64,000 nucleotides of DNA from Protula sp. h YS-2021 (Eukaryota > Annelida > Polychaeta > Sabellida > Serpulidae), in contig OX457027.1 of NCBI GenBank assembly GCA_949752745.1, positions 90,727,720 through 90,791,719 of the forward strand, read 5' to 3'. The translations under genes were made by a program, and so were the position numbers. Below, in pieces: positions 28,901 to 43,900 of this stretch. Numbering within the stretch: the first letter of the stretch is position 1; the number at the start of each line of letters is the position of its first letter. Under the pieces are notes generated by a model that worked only from the letters and a program-made list of their open reading frames with translations, did not search any database and was not told the origin of the DNA.

Positions 28901-31900
28901 ACTGAATGATTGACCAAGTGAATCACTGGGTGAGAGAGTTATGAACGTCTTCGCGCTGCTGTTTGTACCGACCCGCGAGGCGGCGGCGAAGACGACGGTT
29001 GATTGAGTGATTGACTGACTGATTGACCAAGTGATTCACTGGGTGACAGAGTTATGCACGTCCTCGCGCTGCTGGCTGTAGCGACCCGCGGGGCGGTAGG
29101 CGGAAAAGACGATGGTTGACTGAGTGACTAACTGAGTGAATGATTGACCGACTACGTTATTCATTGGGAGAGATAGTTACGCACGTCCTCGCGCTGCTGG
29201 CTGTAGCGACCCGCGAGGCGGTAGGCGGAGAAGACGATGGTTGATTGAGTGAGTGACTGAATGATTGACCAAGTGATTCACTGGGTGAGAGAATTACGCA
29301 CGTCAATCAGTCAGTAGGCGAAGACGACGGTTGATTGAGTGATTGACTGACTGAATGATTGACCAAGTGATTCATTGGATGAGATAGTTACGCACGTCCT
29401 CGCGCTGCCGGCTGTAGCGACCCGCGAGGCGGTAGGCTGAGAAGACGATGGTTGACTGAGTGAGTGACTGAGCGAATGATTGACCGACTACGTGATTTAT
29501 TGGATGAGATAGTTACGCACGTCCTCGCGCTGCCGGCTGTAGCGACCCGCGAGGCGGTAGGCGGAGAAGACGATGGTTGATTGAGTGAGTGACTGAGTTA
29601 ATGATTGACCAAGTGAATCATTGGATGAGATAGTTACGCACGTCCTCGCGCTGCTGGCTGTAGCGACCCGCGAGGCGGTAGGCGGAGAAGACGATGGTTG
29701 ATTGAGTGAGTGACTGAGTTAATGATTGACCAAGTGAATCATTGGATGAGATAGTTACGCACGTCCTCGCGCTGCCGGCTGTAGCGACCCGCGAGGCGGT
29801 AGGCGGAGAAGACGATGGTTGACTGAGTGAGTGACTGAGTGAATGATTGACCGACTACGTGATTTATTGGATGAGATTGTTACGCACGTCCTCGCGCTGC
29901 TGGCTGTAGCGACCCGCGAGGCGGTAGGCGGAGAAGACGATGGTTGACTGAGTGAGTGACTGAGTGAATGATTGACCGACTACGTGATTTATTGGATGAG
30001 ATAGTTACGCACGTCCTCGCGCTGCCGGCTGTAGCGACCCGCGAGGCGGTAGGCGGAGAAGACGATGGTTGATTGAGTGAGTGACTGAGTTAATGATTGA
30101 CCAAGTGAATCATTGGATGAGATAGTTACGCACGTCCTCGCGCTGCTGGCTGTAGCGACCCGCGAGGCGGTAGGCGGAGAAGACGATGGTTGACTGAGTG
30201 AGTGACTGAGTGAATGATTGACCAAGTGATTCATTGGGAGAGATAGTTACGCACGTCCTCGCGCTGCTGGCTGTAGCGCCCCGCGAGGCGGTAGGCGGAG
30301 AAGACGATGGTTGACTGAGTGAGAGACTGAGTGATTGACCAAGTGATTCATTGCGTGAGATAGTTACGCACATCCTCGCGCTGCTGGCTGTAGCGACCCG
30401 CGAGGCGGTAGGCGGAGAAGACGATGGTTGATTGAGTGAGTGACTGAGTGAATGATTGACCGACTACGTGATTTATTGGATGAGATAGTTACGCACGTCC
30501 TCGCGCTGCTGGCTGTAGCGACCCGCGAGGCGGTAGGCGGAGAAGACGATGGTTGACTGAGTGAGTGACTGAGTGAATGATTGACCAAGTGATTCATTGG
30601 GAGAGATAGTTACGCACGTCCTCGCGCTGCTGGCTTTACCGACCCGCGAGGCGGTAGGCGGAGAAGACGATGGTTGATTGAGTGATTGACTGACTGAATG
30701 ATTGACCAAGTGATTCATTGGGCGAGATTGTTACGCACGTCCTCGCGCTGCCGGCTGTAGCGACCCGCGAGGCGGTAGGCGGAGAAGACGATGGTTGACT
30801 GAGTGAGTGACTGAGTGAATGATTGACCGACTACGTGATTTATTGGATGAGATAGTTACGCACATCCTCGCGCTGCTGGCTGTAGCGACCCGCGAGGCGG
30901 TAGGCGGAGAAGACGACGGTTGATTGAGTGATTGACTGACTGAATGATTGACCAAGTGATTCATTGGGAGAGATAGTTACGCACGTCCTCGCGCTGCCGG
31001 CTGTAGCGACCCGCGAGGCGGTAGGCGGAGAAGACGATGGTTGACTGAGTGAGTGACTGAGTGAATGATTGACCGACTACGTGATTTATTGGCTGAGATA
31101 GTTACGCACGTCCTCGCGCTGCTGGCTGTAGCGACCCGCGAGGCGGTAGGCGGAGACGACGATGGTTGACTGAGTGAGTGACTGAGTGAATGATTGACCA
31201 AGTGAATCATTGGATGAGATAGTTACGCACGTCCTCGCGCTGCTGGCTGTAGCGACCCGCGAGGCGGTAGGCGGAGAAGACGATGGTTGACTGAGTGAGT
31301 GACTGAGTTAATGATTGACCGACTACGTGATTTATTGGATGAGATAGTTACGCACGTCCTCGCGCTGCTGGCTGTACCGACCCGCGAGGCGGTAGGCGGA
31401 GAAGACGATGGTTGACTGAGTGAGTGACTGAGTGAATGATTGACCGACTACGTGATTTATTGGATGAGATAGTTACGCACGTCCTCGCGCTGCCGGCTGT
31501 AGCGACCCGCGAGGCGGTAGGCGGAGAAGACGATGGTTGACTGAGTGAGTGACTGAGTGAATGATTGACCGACTACGTGATTTATTGGATGAGATAGTTA
31601 CGCACGTCCTCGCGCTGCTGGCTGTAGCGACCCGCGAGGCGGTAGGCGGAGAAGACGATGGTTGACTGAGTGAGTGACTGAGTGAATGATTGACCGACTA
31701 CGTGATTTATTGGATGAGATAGTTACGCACGTCCTCGCGCTGCCGGCTGTAGCGACCCGCGAGGCGGTAGGCGGAGAAGACGATGGTTGACTGAGTGAGT
31801 GACTGAGTGAATGATTGACCGACTACGTGATTTATTGGATGAGATAGTTACGCACGTCCTCGCGCTGCTGGCTGTAGCGACCCGCGAGGCGGTAGGCGGA

Positions 31901-34900
31901 GAAGACGATGGTTGACTGAGTGAGTGACTGAGTGAATGATTGACCGACTACGTGATTTATTGGATGAGATAGTTACGCACGTCCTCGCGCTGCCGGCTGT
32001 AGCGACCCGCGAGGCGGTAGGCGGAGAAGACGATGGTTGACTGAGTGAGTGACTGAGTGAATGATTGACCGACTACGTGATTTATTGGATGAGATAGTTA
32101 CGCACGTCCTCGCGCTGCTGGCTGTAGCGACCCGCGAGGCGGTAGGCGGAGAAGACGATGGTTGACTGAGTGAGTGACTGAGTGAATGATTGACCGACTA
32201 CGTGATTTATTGGATGAGATTGTTACGCACGTCCTCGCGCTGCTGGCTGTAGCGCCCCGCGAGGCGGTAGGCGGAGAAGACGATGGGCGGCAGTGTGTAC
32301 TTGATCCGCTTCACTCCTCCGTTCCCGAAATGCTTCCGCGCTGCGTTTAAGATCTGCAAAGCGCGCGTCACACTTTTTTTGTATACAACAAAAAAAAATA
32401 TTTTTGAAAAATATCTTTGAAAGTAAAAGATAAATCATTCAGATTACAAAATTATACGAATATCTTTCGAAAATCAGACACATTTCTTACTTCGCACACA
32501 AACAACCCTGTATTTTAACGGATGGGATAACATTATATGAAAATGGTAAGGCAACACGAACGAGATACTGGGCGTCGTTATCGTCTGAGGTGAGCTGGTG
32601 AATGAACCTTCCCACAATGCCCTGCTCCTCGGCGAAGTCTTCCGGGTCCTCCCCGCCCTCTGGCTCGTCATTCTGGTCCTGGACCAGCGGCGACACCAAG
32701 CTCAAAATGGCGTCCGTCTGCCCAATAGTTTCAAAGAAATTTGTTTTAATTATTGTAACCCCAAACCCAGTCCACACCCCTCCCCGCAAAAAAATGATAA
32801 TACTAATAAATAACTATGTAGTATGTAATTAGTTCAACATTATATATATATATCTTATCTTATACATATATATTATATATATTGTATCGCAAAACAACCA
32901 ATGGCAATATGAACCTTTTTAATTCCAAGCCGAGTCATTAACCCAAATTTTTTACGCAGCGCTCACTTATTATTTTCATTTATTTACTTATGTCTTTTTA
33001 TTTGTCTTTCTTTCCTTTTATTTTCCTGATGACATAAAATCTGTTTGCTGCTTGACAGATATCTTGTCCTGTTTGATTACGTCATATTTCTACAAGACAA
33101 CACATGGATTGGCTCTCACCTGTTCCTGTGTAGGGATCTCTGTCTGGTTGTCAAGGGCGTTGCTAAGGATATACACACTGAGGTTCTTTCGCGCCGTGTA
33201 ATCAAAGTACTCAAACAGCGGCCCGTAGTGCTCCAGCTTCAGTACCGTCAGTACATCATTGTAGACATCGACGGGTATCTTCATGAGCTTGGCCAGCTCA
33301 CGTGACACGGCGCTGCCACTCTCCAGGCTGTGAGAAATAAACAAAGCAAACACACATTGCGTGGAGAATAGAGAATTTCGCTTTACTGTCAGGCATCCAT
33401 GGTCTAAGCACTAGTCACTGGTCTAATTAAGAGCAACAATCCCTGGTCTTAGTTATTTCACTGGTCTAATGAATAACCCTATTTCCTGGTTTAAGTGAGA
33501 ACTTGAATAAGGTCAGAACAGTACTTCCTGGCCAAAGACAAGAGCACTTTGAATCAGAACACAACTCTCTGGTCTAAATCAAGGGCCACAACTCCAGGGT
33601 CGAAGTCAAGAGCACTACTCATTAGTATAAGTCAAGAGCACTACTCACTGGTTTAAGTCAAAAGCACTACCCAATGGTCTAAGCCAAGAGCATTACTCAT
33701 TGGTATAAGTCAACAGCACTACCCAATGGTCTAAGTCAAGAGCATTACTCATTGGTATAAGTCAAGAGCATTACTCACTGGTCTAAGTCAAGAGCACTAC
33801 TCACTGGTCTAAGTCAAGAGCACTACCCAATGGTCTAAGTCAAGAGCACTACCCAATGGTCTAAGTCAACATCATTACTCATTGGTATAAGTCAAGAGCA
33901 TTACTCACTGGTCTAAGTCAAGAGCACTACCCAATGGTCTAAGTCAAGAGCATTACTCATTGGTATAAGTCAAGAGCACTACTCATTGGTCTAAGTCAAG
34001 AGCACAACCCAATGGTCTAAGTCAAGAGCACTACTCATTGGTATAAGTCAAGAGCACTACTCACTGGTCTAAGTCAAGAGCACTACCCAATGGTCTAAGT
34101 CAAGAGCACTACTCATTGGTATAATTCAAGAGCACAACTCAATGGTCTAAGTCAAAAGCACTACCCAATGGTCTAAGTCAAGAGCATTACTCATTGGTAT
34201 AAGTCAACAGCACTACTCACTGGTCTAAGTCAAGAGCACTACCCAATGGTCTAAGTCAAGAGCACTACTCATTGGTCTAAGTCAAGAGCACTACTCCCTG
34301 GTCTAAGTCAAGAGCACTACCCAATGGTCTAAGTCAAGAGCATTACTCATTGGTATAAGTCAAGAGCACTACTCATTGGTCTAAGTCAAGAGCACTACCC
34401 AATGGTCTAAGTCAAGAGCACTATTCATTGGTATAAGTCAAGAGCACTACTCACTGGTCTAAGTCCAGAGCACTATTCATTGGTATAAGTCAAGAGCGCT
34501 ACTCACTGGTCTAAGTCAAGAGCACTACCCAATGGTCTAAGTCAAGAGCACTACGCATTGGTATAAGTCAAGAGCACTACTCATTGGTCTAAGTCAAGAG
34601 CACTACCCAATGGTCTAAGTCAAGAGCATTACTCATTGGTATAAGTCAAAAGCACTACTCACTGGTCTAAGTCAAGAGCACTACCCAATGGTCTAAGTCA
34701 AGAGCACTACTCATTGGTATAAGTCAAGAGCATTACTCATTGGTATAAGTCAAAAGCACTACTCACTGGTCTAAGTCAAGAGCACTACCCAATGGTCTAA
34801 GTCAAGAGCACTACTCATTGGTATAAGTCAAGAGCACTACTCACTGGTCTAGGTTAAGCCTGTTGAAGATCTCTTCGGTGGTCTCGAGCACTTTGTCCAC

Positions 34901-37900
34901 GTAGTCGATCTTCTCCGGGTAGCAGTGCAGCGCCAGGTTGACAAGGGCTACTTGCAGCGCCACGATGTCTTCTGGCGGCATGTTGGGACGATTCTGGACG
35001 AAAAGAAAGACAAGTTTGTCCAAGGACAAAGTCCCAGCTTACGAAAAGCAATAAGACCCATTCCAGCGTGCATGAGCGAAGGAATTTCCCTGAAATATCA
35101 AGCTTCAAAAGATGAGACGGCAAAGAGCTAGCTCAATAATTAATTTAGCACCGGACCAGAACATAGACCGATAAATGCATACAAAGATTTCTTTCCAAGA
35201 AAAATTGGGAACAGATTTTTTGTATATCTGGTAGACTGGATAGATTGCCATAGATACCTTCAAACAACGCTCGCATTTCGGACCAGTGCGCATATTTATG
35301 TAACTTGCCTCGATGCGCGGTTCTAATTCAGACAAGTGCGCATGTTTATTTAATTTGCGTTGATGCGCGGCTCTCATTTTGGAACAGTGCACATGTTTAT
35401 TTAACTTAATAAAGATTAATGCGCGGTTCTTATTCCAGACCAATGCGCATGTTTATTTTACTTTCGTACTTATTTTGGACAAGTGCACAAGTTTCCTTAG
35501 GTTGTCTTGATGCGCGGGTCACAACATTCGTACATTATCGCCCAATGTTCCCTATTATCGCCCTCCCGAAAAATATTATATTTATCATATTTTCGGGTCC
35601 TAGAATTGTTTCCTGCACTTTTAAAGCGAAAATTACAACTTTCTTGCATTATCGCCCAATATTCCCTATTATCGCCCACCCGAAAAATATCACATTTATC
35701 ATATTTTCGGGTCATAGAATTGATTCCTGCACTTTTAAAGCGAAAATTACAACTTTCTTGCATTATCGCCCAATGTTCCCTATTATCGCCGACACGAAAA
35801 ATATCATATTTATCATATTTTCGGGTCATAGAATTGATTATTGCACTTTTAAAGCGAAAATCACAACTTTCTTACATTATCGCCCAATGTTCCCTATTAT
35901 CGCCCACACGAAAAATATCACATTTATCATATCTTCGGGTCATAGAATTGTTTCCTGCACTTTTAAAGCGAAAATTACAACTTTCTTGCACTATCGCCCA
36001 ATGTTCCCTATTATCGACCATCCGAAAAATATCATATTTATCATATTTTCGGGTCACAGAATTGATTCCTGCACTTTTAAAGCGAAAATTACAATTTTCT
36101 TACATTATCGCAAAATATTCCCTATTATCGCCCATCCAAAAAATATCATATTTTTCATATTTTCGGGACATATAATTGATCCCTGCACTTTTAAAGCGAA
36201 AATTACAACTCTCTTGCATTATCGCCCAATATTCCCTATTATCGCCCATCCGAAAAATATCATATTTATCATAATTTCGGGTTATAGAATTGATTCCTGC
36301 TCTTTTAAAGCGAAAATTACAACTTTCTTACATTATCGCCCAATGTTCCCTATTATCGCCCACACGAAAAATATTATATTTATGATATTTTCGGGTCCTA
36401 GAATTGTTTCCTGCACTTTTAAAGCGAAAATTACAACTTTCTTGCTTTATCGCCCAATATTCCCTGTCATCGCCCACCCGTAAAATATCACATTGATCAT
36501 ATTTTCGGGTCACAGAATTGATTCCTGCACTTTAAAAGCGAAAATTACAACTTTCTTGCATTATCGCCCAATGCTCCCTATTATCGCCCACACGAAAAAT
36601 ATCACATTTATCATATTTTCGGGTCATAGAATTGATTCCTGCACTTTTAAAGCGAAAATTACAACTTTCTTGCATTATCGCCCAATGTTCCCTATTATCG
36701 CCCATCCAAAAAATATCATATTTTTCATATTTTCGGGACATATAATTGATTCCTGCACTTTTAAAGCGAAAAATTACAATTTTCTTACATTATCGCCCAA
36801 TATTCCCTATTATCGCCCATCCGAAAAATATCATATTTATCATATTTTCGGGTTATAGAATTGATTCCTGCTCTTTTAAAGCGAAAATTACAACTTTCTT
36901 ACATCATCGCCCAATGTTCCCTATTATCGCCCACACGAAAAATATTATATTTATGATATTTTCGGGTCCTAGAATTGTTTCCTGCACTTTTAAAGCGAAA
37001 ATTACAACTTTCTTGCTTTATCGCCCAATATTCCCTGTTATCGCCCACCCGTAAAATATCACATTGATCATATTTTCGGGTCACAGAATTGATTCCTGCA
37101 CTTTAAAAGCGAAAATTACAACTTTCTTGCATTATCGCCCAATGCTCCCTATTATCACCCACACGAAAAATATCACATTTATCATATTTTCGGGTCATAG
37201 AATTGATTCCTGCACTTTTAAAGCGAAAATTACAACTTTCTTGCATTATCGCCCAATGTTCCCTATTATCGCCCATCCAAAAAATATCATATTTTTCATA
37301 TTTTCGGGACATATAATTGATTCCTGCACTTTTAAAGCGAAAAATTACAATTTTCTTACATTATCGCCCAATATTCCCTATTATCGCCCACCCGAAAAAT
37401 ATCACATTTATCATATTTTCGGGTCATAGAATTGATTCCTGCACTTTTAAAGCGAAAATTACAACTTTCTTGCATTATCGCCCAATATTCCCTATTATCG
37501 CCCATCCGAAAAATATCATATTTATCATATTTTCGGGTTATAGAATTGATTCCTGCTCTTTTAAAGCGAAAATTACAACTTTCTTACATTATCGCCCAAT
37601 GTTCCCTATTATCGCCCACACGAAAAATATTATATTTATGATATTTTCGGGTCCTAGAATTGTTTCCTGCACTTTTAAAGCGAAAATTACAACTTTCTTG
37701 CTTTATCGCCCAATATTCCCTGTTATCGCCCACCCGTAAAATATCACATTGATCATATTTTCGGGTCACAGAATTGATTCCTGCACTTTAAAAGCGAAAA
37801 TTACAACTTTCTTGCATTATCGCCCAATGCTCCCTATTATCGCCCACACGAAAAATATCACATTTATCATATCTTCGGGTCATAGAATTGATTCCTGCAC

Positions 37901-40900
37901 TTTTAAAGCGAAAATTACAACTTTCTTGCATTATCGCCCAATATTCCCTGTTATCGCCCACCCGTAAAATATCACATTGATCATATTTTCGGGTCATAGA
38001 ATTGATTCCTGCACTTTTAAAGCGAAAATTACAACTTTCTTGCATTATCGCCCAATGTTCCCTATTATCGCCCATCCAAAAAATATCATATTTTTCATAT
38101 TTTCGGGACATATAATTGATTCCTGCACTTTTAAAGCGAAAAATTACAATTTTCTTACATTATCGCCCAATATTCCCTATTATCGCCCACCCGAAAAATA
38201 TCACATTTATCATATTTTCGGGTCATAGAATTGATCCCTGCACTTTTAAAGCGAAAATTACAACTTTCTTGCATTATCGCCCAATGTTCCCTATTATCGC
38301 CCATCCGAAAAATATCATATTTTCGGGTTATAGAATTGATTCCTGCTTTTAAAGCGAAAATTACAACTTTCTTACATTATCGCCCAATGTTCCCTATTAT
38401 CGCCCACACGAAAAATATTATATTTATGATATTTTCGGGTCCTAGAATTGTTTCCTGCACTTTTAAAGCGAAAATTACAACTTTCTTGCTTTATCGCCCA
38501 ATATTCCCTGTTATCGCCCACCCGTAAAATATCACATTGATCATATTTTCGGGTCACAGAATTGATTCCTGCACTTTAAAAGCGAAAATTACAACTTTCT
38601 TGCATTATCGCCCAATGCTCCCTATTATCGCCCACACGAAAAATATCATATTTATCATATTTTCGGGTCATAGAATTGATTCCTGCACTTTTAAAGCGAA
38701 AATTACAACTTTCTTGCATTATCGCCCAATGTTCCCTATTATCGCCCATCCAAAAAATATCATATTTTTCATATTTTCGGGACATATAATTGATTCCTGC
38801 ACTTTTAAAGCGAAAAATTACAATTTTCTTACATTATCGCCCAATGTTCCCTATTATCGCCCACCCGAAAAATATCACATTTATCATATTTTCGGGTCAT
38901 AGAATTGATTCCTGCACTTTTAAAGCGAAAATTACAACTTTCTTGCATTATCGCCCAATGTTCCCTATTATCGCCCACCCGAAAAATATCACATTTATCA
39001 TATTTTCGGGTTATAGAATTGATTCCTGCTCTTTTAAAGCGAAAATTACAACTTTCTTACATTATCGCCCAATGTTACCTATTATCGCCCACACGAAAAA
39101 TATTATATTTATCATATTTTCGGGTCCTAGAATTGTTTCCTGCACTTTTAAAGCGAAAATTACAACTTTCTTGCTTTATCGCCCAATATTCCCTGTTATC
39201 GCCCACCCGTAAAATATCACATTGATCATATTTCCGGGTCACAGAATTGATTCCTGCACTTTAAAAGCGAAAATTACAACTTTCTTGCATTATCGCCCAA
39301 TGCTCTCTATTATCGCCCACACGAAAAATATCACATTTATCATATTTTCGGGTCATAGAATTGATTCCTGCACTTTTAAAGCGAAAATTACAACTTTCTT
39401 GCATTATCGCCCAATGTTCCCTATTATCGCCCATCCAAAAAATATCATATTTTTCATATTTTCGGGACATATAATTGATCCCTGCACTTTTAAAGCGAAA
39501 ATTACAACTTTCTTGCATTATCGCCCAATATTCCCTATTATCGCCCATCCGAAAAATATCATATTTATCATATTTTCGGGTTATAGAATTGATTCCTGCT
39601 CTTTTAAAGCGAAAATTACAACTTTCTTACATTATCGCCCAATGTTCCCTATTATCGCCCACACGAAAAATATTATATTTATGATATTTTCGGGTCCTAG
39701 AATTGTTTCCTGCACTTTTAAAGCGAAAATTACAACTTTCTTGCTTTATCGCCCAATATTCCCTGTTATCGCCCACCCGTAAAATATCACATTGATCATA
39801 TTTTCGGGTCACAGAATTGATTCCTGCACTTTAAAAGCGAAAATTACAACTTTCTTGCATTATCGCCCAATGCTCCCTATTATCGCCCACACGAAAAATA
39901 TCACATTTATCATATTTTCGGGTCATAGAATTGATTCCTGCACTTTTAAAGCGAAAAATTACAATTTTCTTACATTATCGCCCAATATTCCCTATTATCG
40001 CCCACCCGAAAAATATCACATTTATCATATTTTCGGGTCATAGAATTGATTCCTGCACTTTTAAAGCGAAAATTACAACTTTCTTGCATTATCGCCCAAT
40101 ATTCCCTATTATCGCCCATCCGAAAAATATCATATTTATCATATTTTCGGGTTATAGAATTGATTCCTGCTCTTTTAAAGCGAAAATTACAACTTTCTTA
40201 CATTATCGCCCAACGTTACCTATTATCGCCCACACGAAAAATATTATATTTATCATATTTTCGGGTCCTAGAATTGTTTCCTGCACTTTTAAAGCGAAAA
40301 TTACAACTTTCTTGCTTTATCGCCCAATATTCCCTGTTATCGCCCACCCGTAAAATATCACATTGATCATATTTTCGGGTCACAGAATTGATTCCTGCAC
40401 TTTAAAAGCGAAAATTACAACTTTCTTGCATTATCGCCCAATGCTCCCTATTATCGCCCACACGAAAAATATCACATTTATCATATTTTCGGGTCATAGA
40501 ATTGATTCCTGCACTTTTAAAGCGAAAATTACAACTTTCTTGCATTATCGCCCAATGTTCCCTATTATCGCCCATCCAAAAAAATATCATATTTTTCATA
40601 TTTTCGGGACATATAATTGATCCCTGCACTTTTAAAGCGAAAATTACAACTTTCTTGCATTATCGCCCAATATTCCCTATTATCGCCCATCCGAAAAATA
40701 TCATATTTATCATATTTTCGGGTTATAGAATTGATTCCTGCTCTTTTAAAGCGAAAATTACAACTTTCTTACATTATCGCCCAATGTTCCCTATTATCGC
40801 CCACACGAAAAATATTATATTTATGATATTTTCGGGTCCTAGAATTGTTTCCTGCACTTTTAAAGCGAAAATTACAACTTTCTTGCTTTATCGCCCAATA

Positions 40901-43900
40901 TTCCCTGTTATCGCCCACCCGTAAAATATCACATTGATCATATTTTCGGGTCACAGAATTGATTCCTGCACTTTAAAAGCGAAAATTACAACTTTCTTGC
41001 ATTATCGCCCAATGCTCCCTATTATCGCCCACACGAAAAATATCACATTTATCATATTTTCGGGTCATAGAATTTATTCCTGCACTTTTAAAGCGAAAAT
41101 TACAACTTTCTTGCATTATCGCCCAATATTCCCTGTTATCGCCCACCCGTAAAATATCACATTGATCATATTTTCGGGTCATAGAATTGATTCCTGCACT
41201 TTTAAAGCGAAAATTACAACTTTCTTGCATTATCGCCCAATGTTCCCTATTATCGCCCATCCAAAAAATATCATATTTTTCATATTTTCGGGACATATAA
41301 TTGATTCCTGCACTTTTAAAGCGAAAAATTACAATTTTCTTACATTATCGCCCAATATTCCCTATTATCGCCCACCCGAAAAATATCACATTTATCATAT
41401 TTTCGGGTCATAGAATTGATCCCTGCACTTTTAAAGCGAAAATTACAACTTTCTTGCATTATCGCCCAATATTCCCTATTATCGCCCATCCGAAAAATAT
41501 CATATTTATCATATTTTCGGGTTATAGAATTGATTCCTGCTCTTTTAAAGCGAAAATTACAACTTTCTTACATTATCGCCCAATGTTCCCTATTATCGCC
41601 CACACGAAAAATATTATATTTATGATATTTTCGGGTCCTAGAATTGTTTCCTGCACTTTTAAAGCGAAAATTACAACTTTCTTGCTTTATCGCCCAATAT
41701 TCCCTGTTATCGCCCACCCGTAAAATATCACATTGATCATATTTTCGGGTCACAGAATTGATTCCTGCACTTTAAAAGCGAAAATTACAACTTTCTTGCA
41801 TTATCGCCCAATGGTCCTATTATCGCCCACACGAAAAATATCACATTTATCATATTTTCGGGTCATAGAATTGATTCCTGCACTTTTAAAGCGAAAATTA
41901 CAACTTTCTTGCATTATCGCCCAATGTTCCCTATTATCGCCCATCCAAAAAATATCATATTTTTCATATTTTCGGGACATATAATTGATTCCTGCACTTT
42001 TAAAGCAAAAAATTACAATTTTCTTACATTATCGCCCAATATTCCCTATTATCGCCCACCCGAAAAATATCACATTTATCATATTTTCGGGTCATAGAAT
42101 TGATTCCTGCACTTTTAAAGCGAAAATTACAACTTTCTTGCATTATCGCCCAATGTTCCCTATTATCGCCCACCCGAAAAATATCACATTTATCATATTT
42201 TCGGGTTATAGAATTGATTCCTGCTCTTTTAAAGCGAAAATTACAACTTTCTTACATTATCGCCCAATGTTACCTATTATCGCCCACACGAAAAATATTA
42301 TATTTATCATATTTTCGGGTCCTAGAATTGTTTCCTGCACTTTTAAAGCGAAAATTACAACTTTCTTGCTTTATCGCCCAATATTCCCTGTTATCGCCCA
42401 CCCGTAAAATATCACATTGATCATATTTTCGGGTCACAGAATTGATTCCTGCACTTTAAAAGCGAAAATTACAACTTTCTTGCATTATCGCCCAATGCTC
42501 CCTATTATCGCCCACACGAAAAATATCACATTTATCATATTTTCGGGTCATAGAATTGATTCCTGCACTTTTAAAGCGAAAATAACAACTTTCTTGCATT
42601 ATCGCCCAATGTTCCCTATTATCGCCCATCCAAAAAATATCATATTTTTCATATTTTCGGGACATATAATTGATCCCTGCACTTTTAAAGCGAAAATTAC
42701 AACTTTCTTGCATTATCGCCCAATATTCCCTATTATCGCCCATCCGAAAAATATCATATTTATCATATTTTCGGGTTATAGAATTGATTCCTGCTCTTTT
42801 AAAGCGAAAATTACAACTTTCTTACATTATCGCCCAATGTTCCCTATTATCGCCCACACGAAAAATATTATATTTATGATATTTTCGGGTCCTAGAATTG
42901 TTTCCTGCACTTTTAAAGCGAAAATTACAACTTTCTTGCTTTATCGCCCAATATTCCCTGTTATCGCCCACCCGTAAAATATCACATTGATCATATTTTC
43001 GGGTCACAGAATTGATTCCTGCACTTTAAAAGCGAAAATTACAACTTTCTTGCATTATCGCCCAATGCTCCCTATTATCACCCACACGAAAAATATCACA
43101 TTTATCATATTTTCGGGTCATAGAATTGATTCCTGCACTTTTAAAGCGAAAATTACAACTTTCTTGCATTATCGCCCAATGCTCCCTATTATCGCCCACA
43201 CGAAAAATATCACTTTTATCATATTTTCGGGTCATAGAATTGATTCCTGCTCTTTTAAAGCGAAAATTACAACTTTCTTGCATTATCGCAAAATGTTCCC
43301 TATTATCGCCCACCCGAAAAATATTATATTTATCATATTTTCGGGTCCTAGAATTGCTTCCTGCACATTAAAAGCGAAAATTACAACTTTCTTGCAGTAT
43401 CGACCAATATTCCCTATTATCGCCCATCCGAAAAATATCATATTTATCATAATTTCGGGACATAGAATTGATCCCTGCACTTTTAAAGCGAAAATTACAA
43501 CTTTCTTGCTTTATCGCCCAATGTTCCCTATTATCGCCCACTTGAAAATATCATAGAAATGACCTACTGACAACAAAATTACTGAAAAGTCCAACCAAAA
43601 GTACTTGCATGTAACATATTGTGCCCCTCTGCAAATTGAAACTTTGCTTTTTTAAGAAGAAAAATGGAAATTTCCAATTTTTTAAAAGCTGCAAACTTCG
43701 AAGCTCAGTCGATTCAAAAATAAGGCGAAATTCAAAAATCGAAAAATGTACTTTTTTCACCCCTTAGTTCTAGTTTCTTCATAACAAATTTCGGAATCTT
43801 CCGATGAAAAATGAGGGACTAGATAGATTTTTTCGTATTTTGCCCAAATCGGCAATAAAATCGCCAAAAATGGTTTAAACCAAAAAATAAAAAAAAATTC

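Noticed and set aside
29989..31210. Series of 77-87-codon minus ORFs
   Set aside because: They are frames through the exon-13 array; only the 18-codon exon fragment in one frame is meaningful.
28487..34844. Regularly spaced repeats that superficially resemble CRISPR arrays
   Set aside because: Spliced eukaryotic gene context, units contiguous without unique spacers, and derived from exon edges.
35419..36483. 354-codon + ORF and dozens of 60-190-codon ORFs in 35.5-43.5 kb
   Set aside because: All lie in the 114-bp satellite; the unit length is a multiple of three and some frames lack stops. The products are pure repeats.
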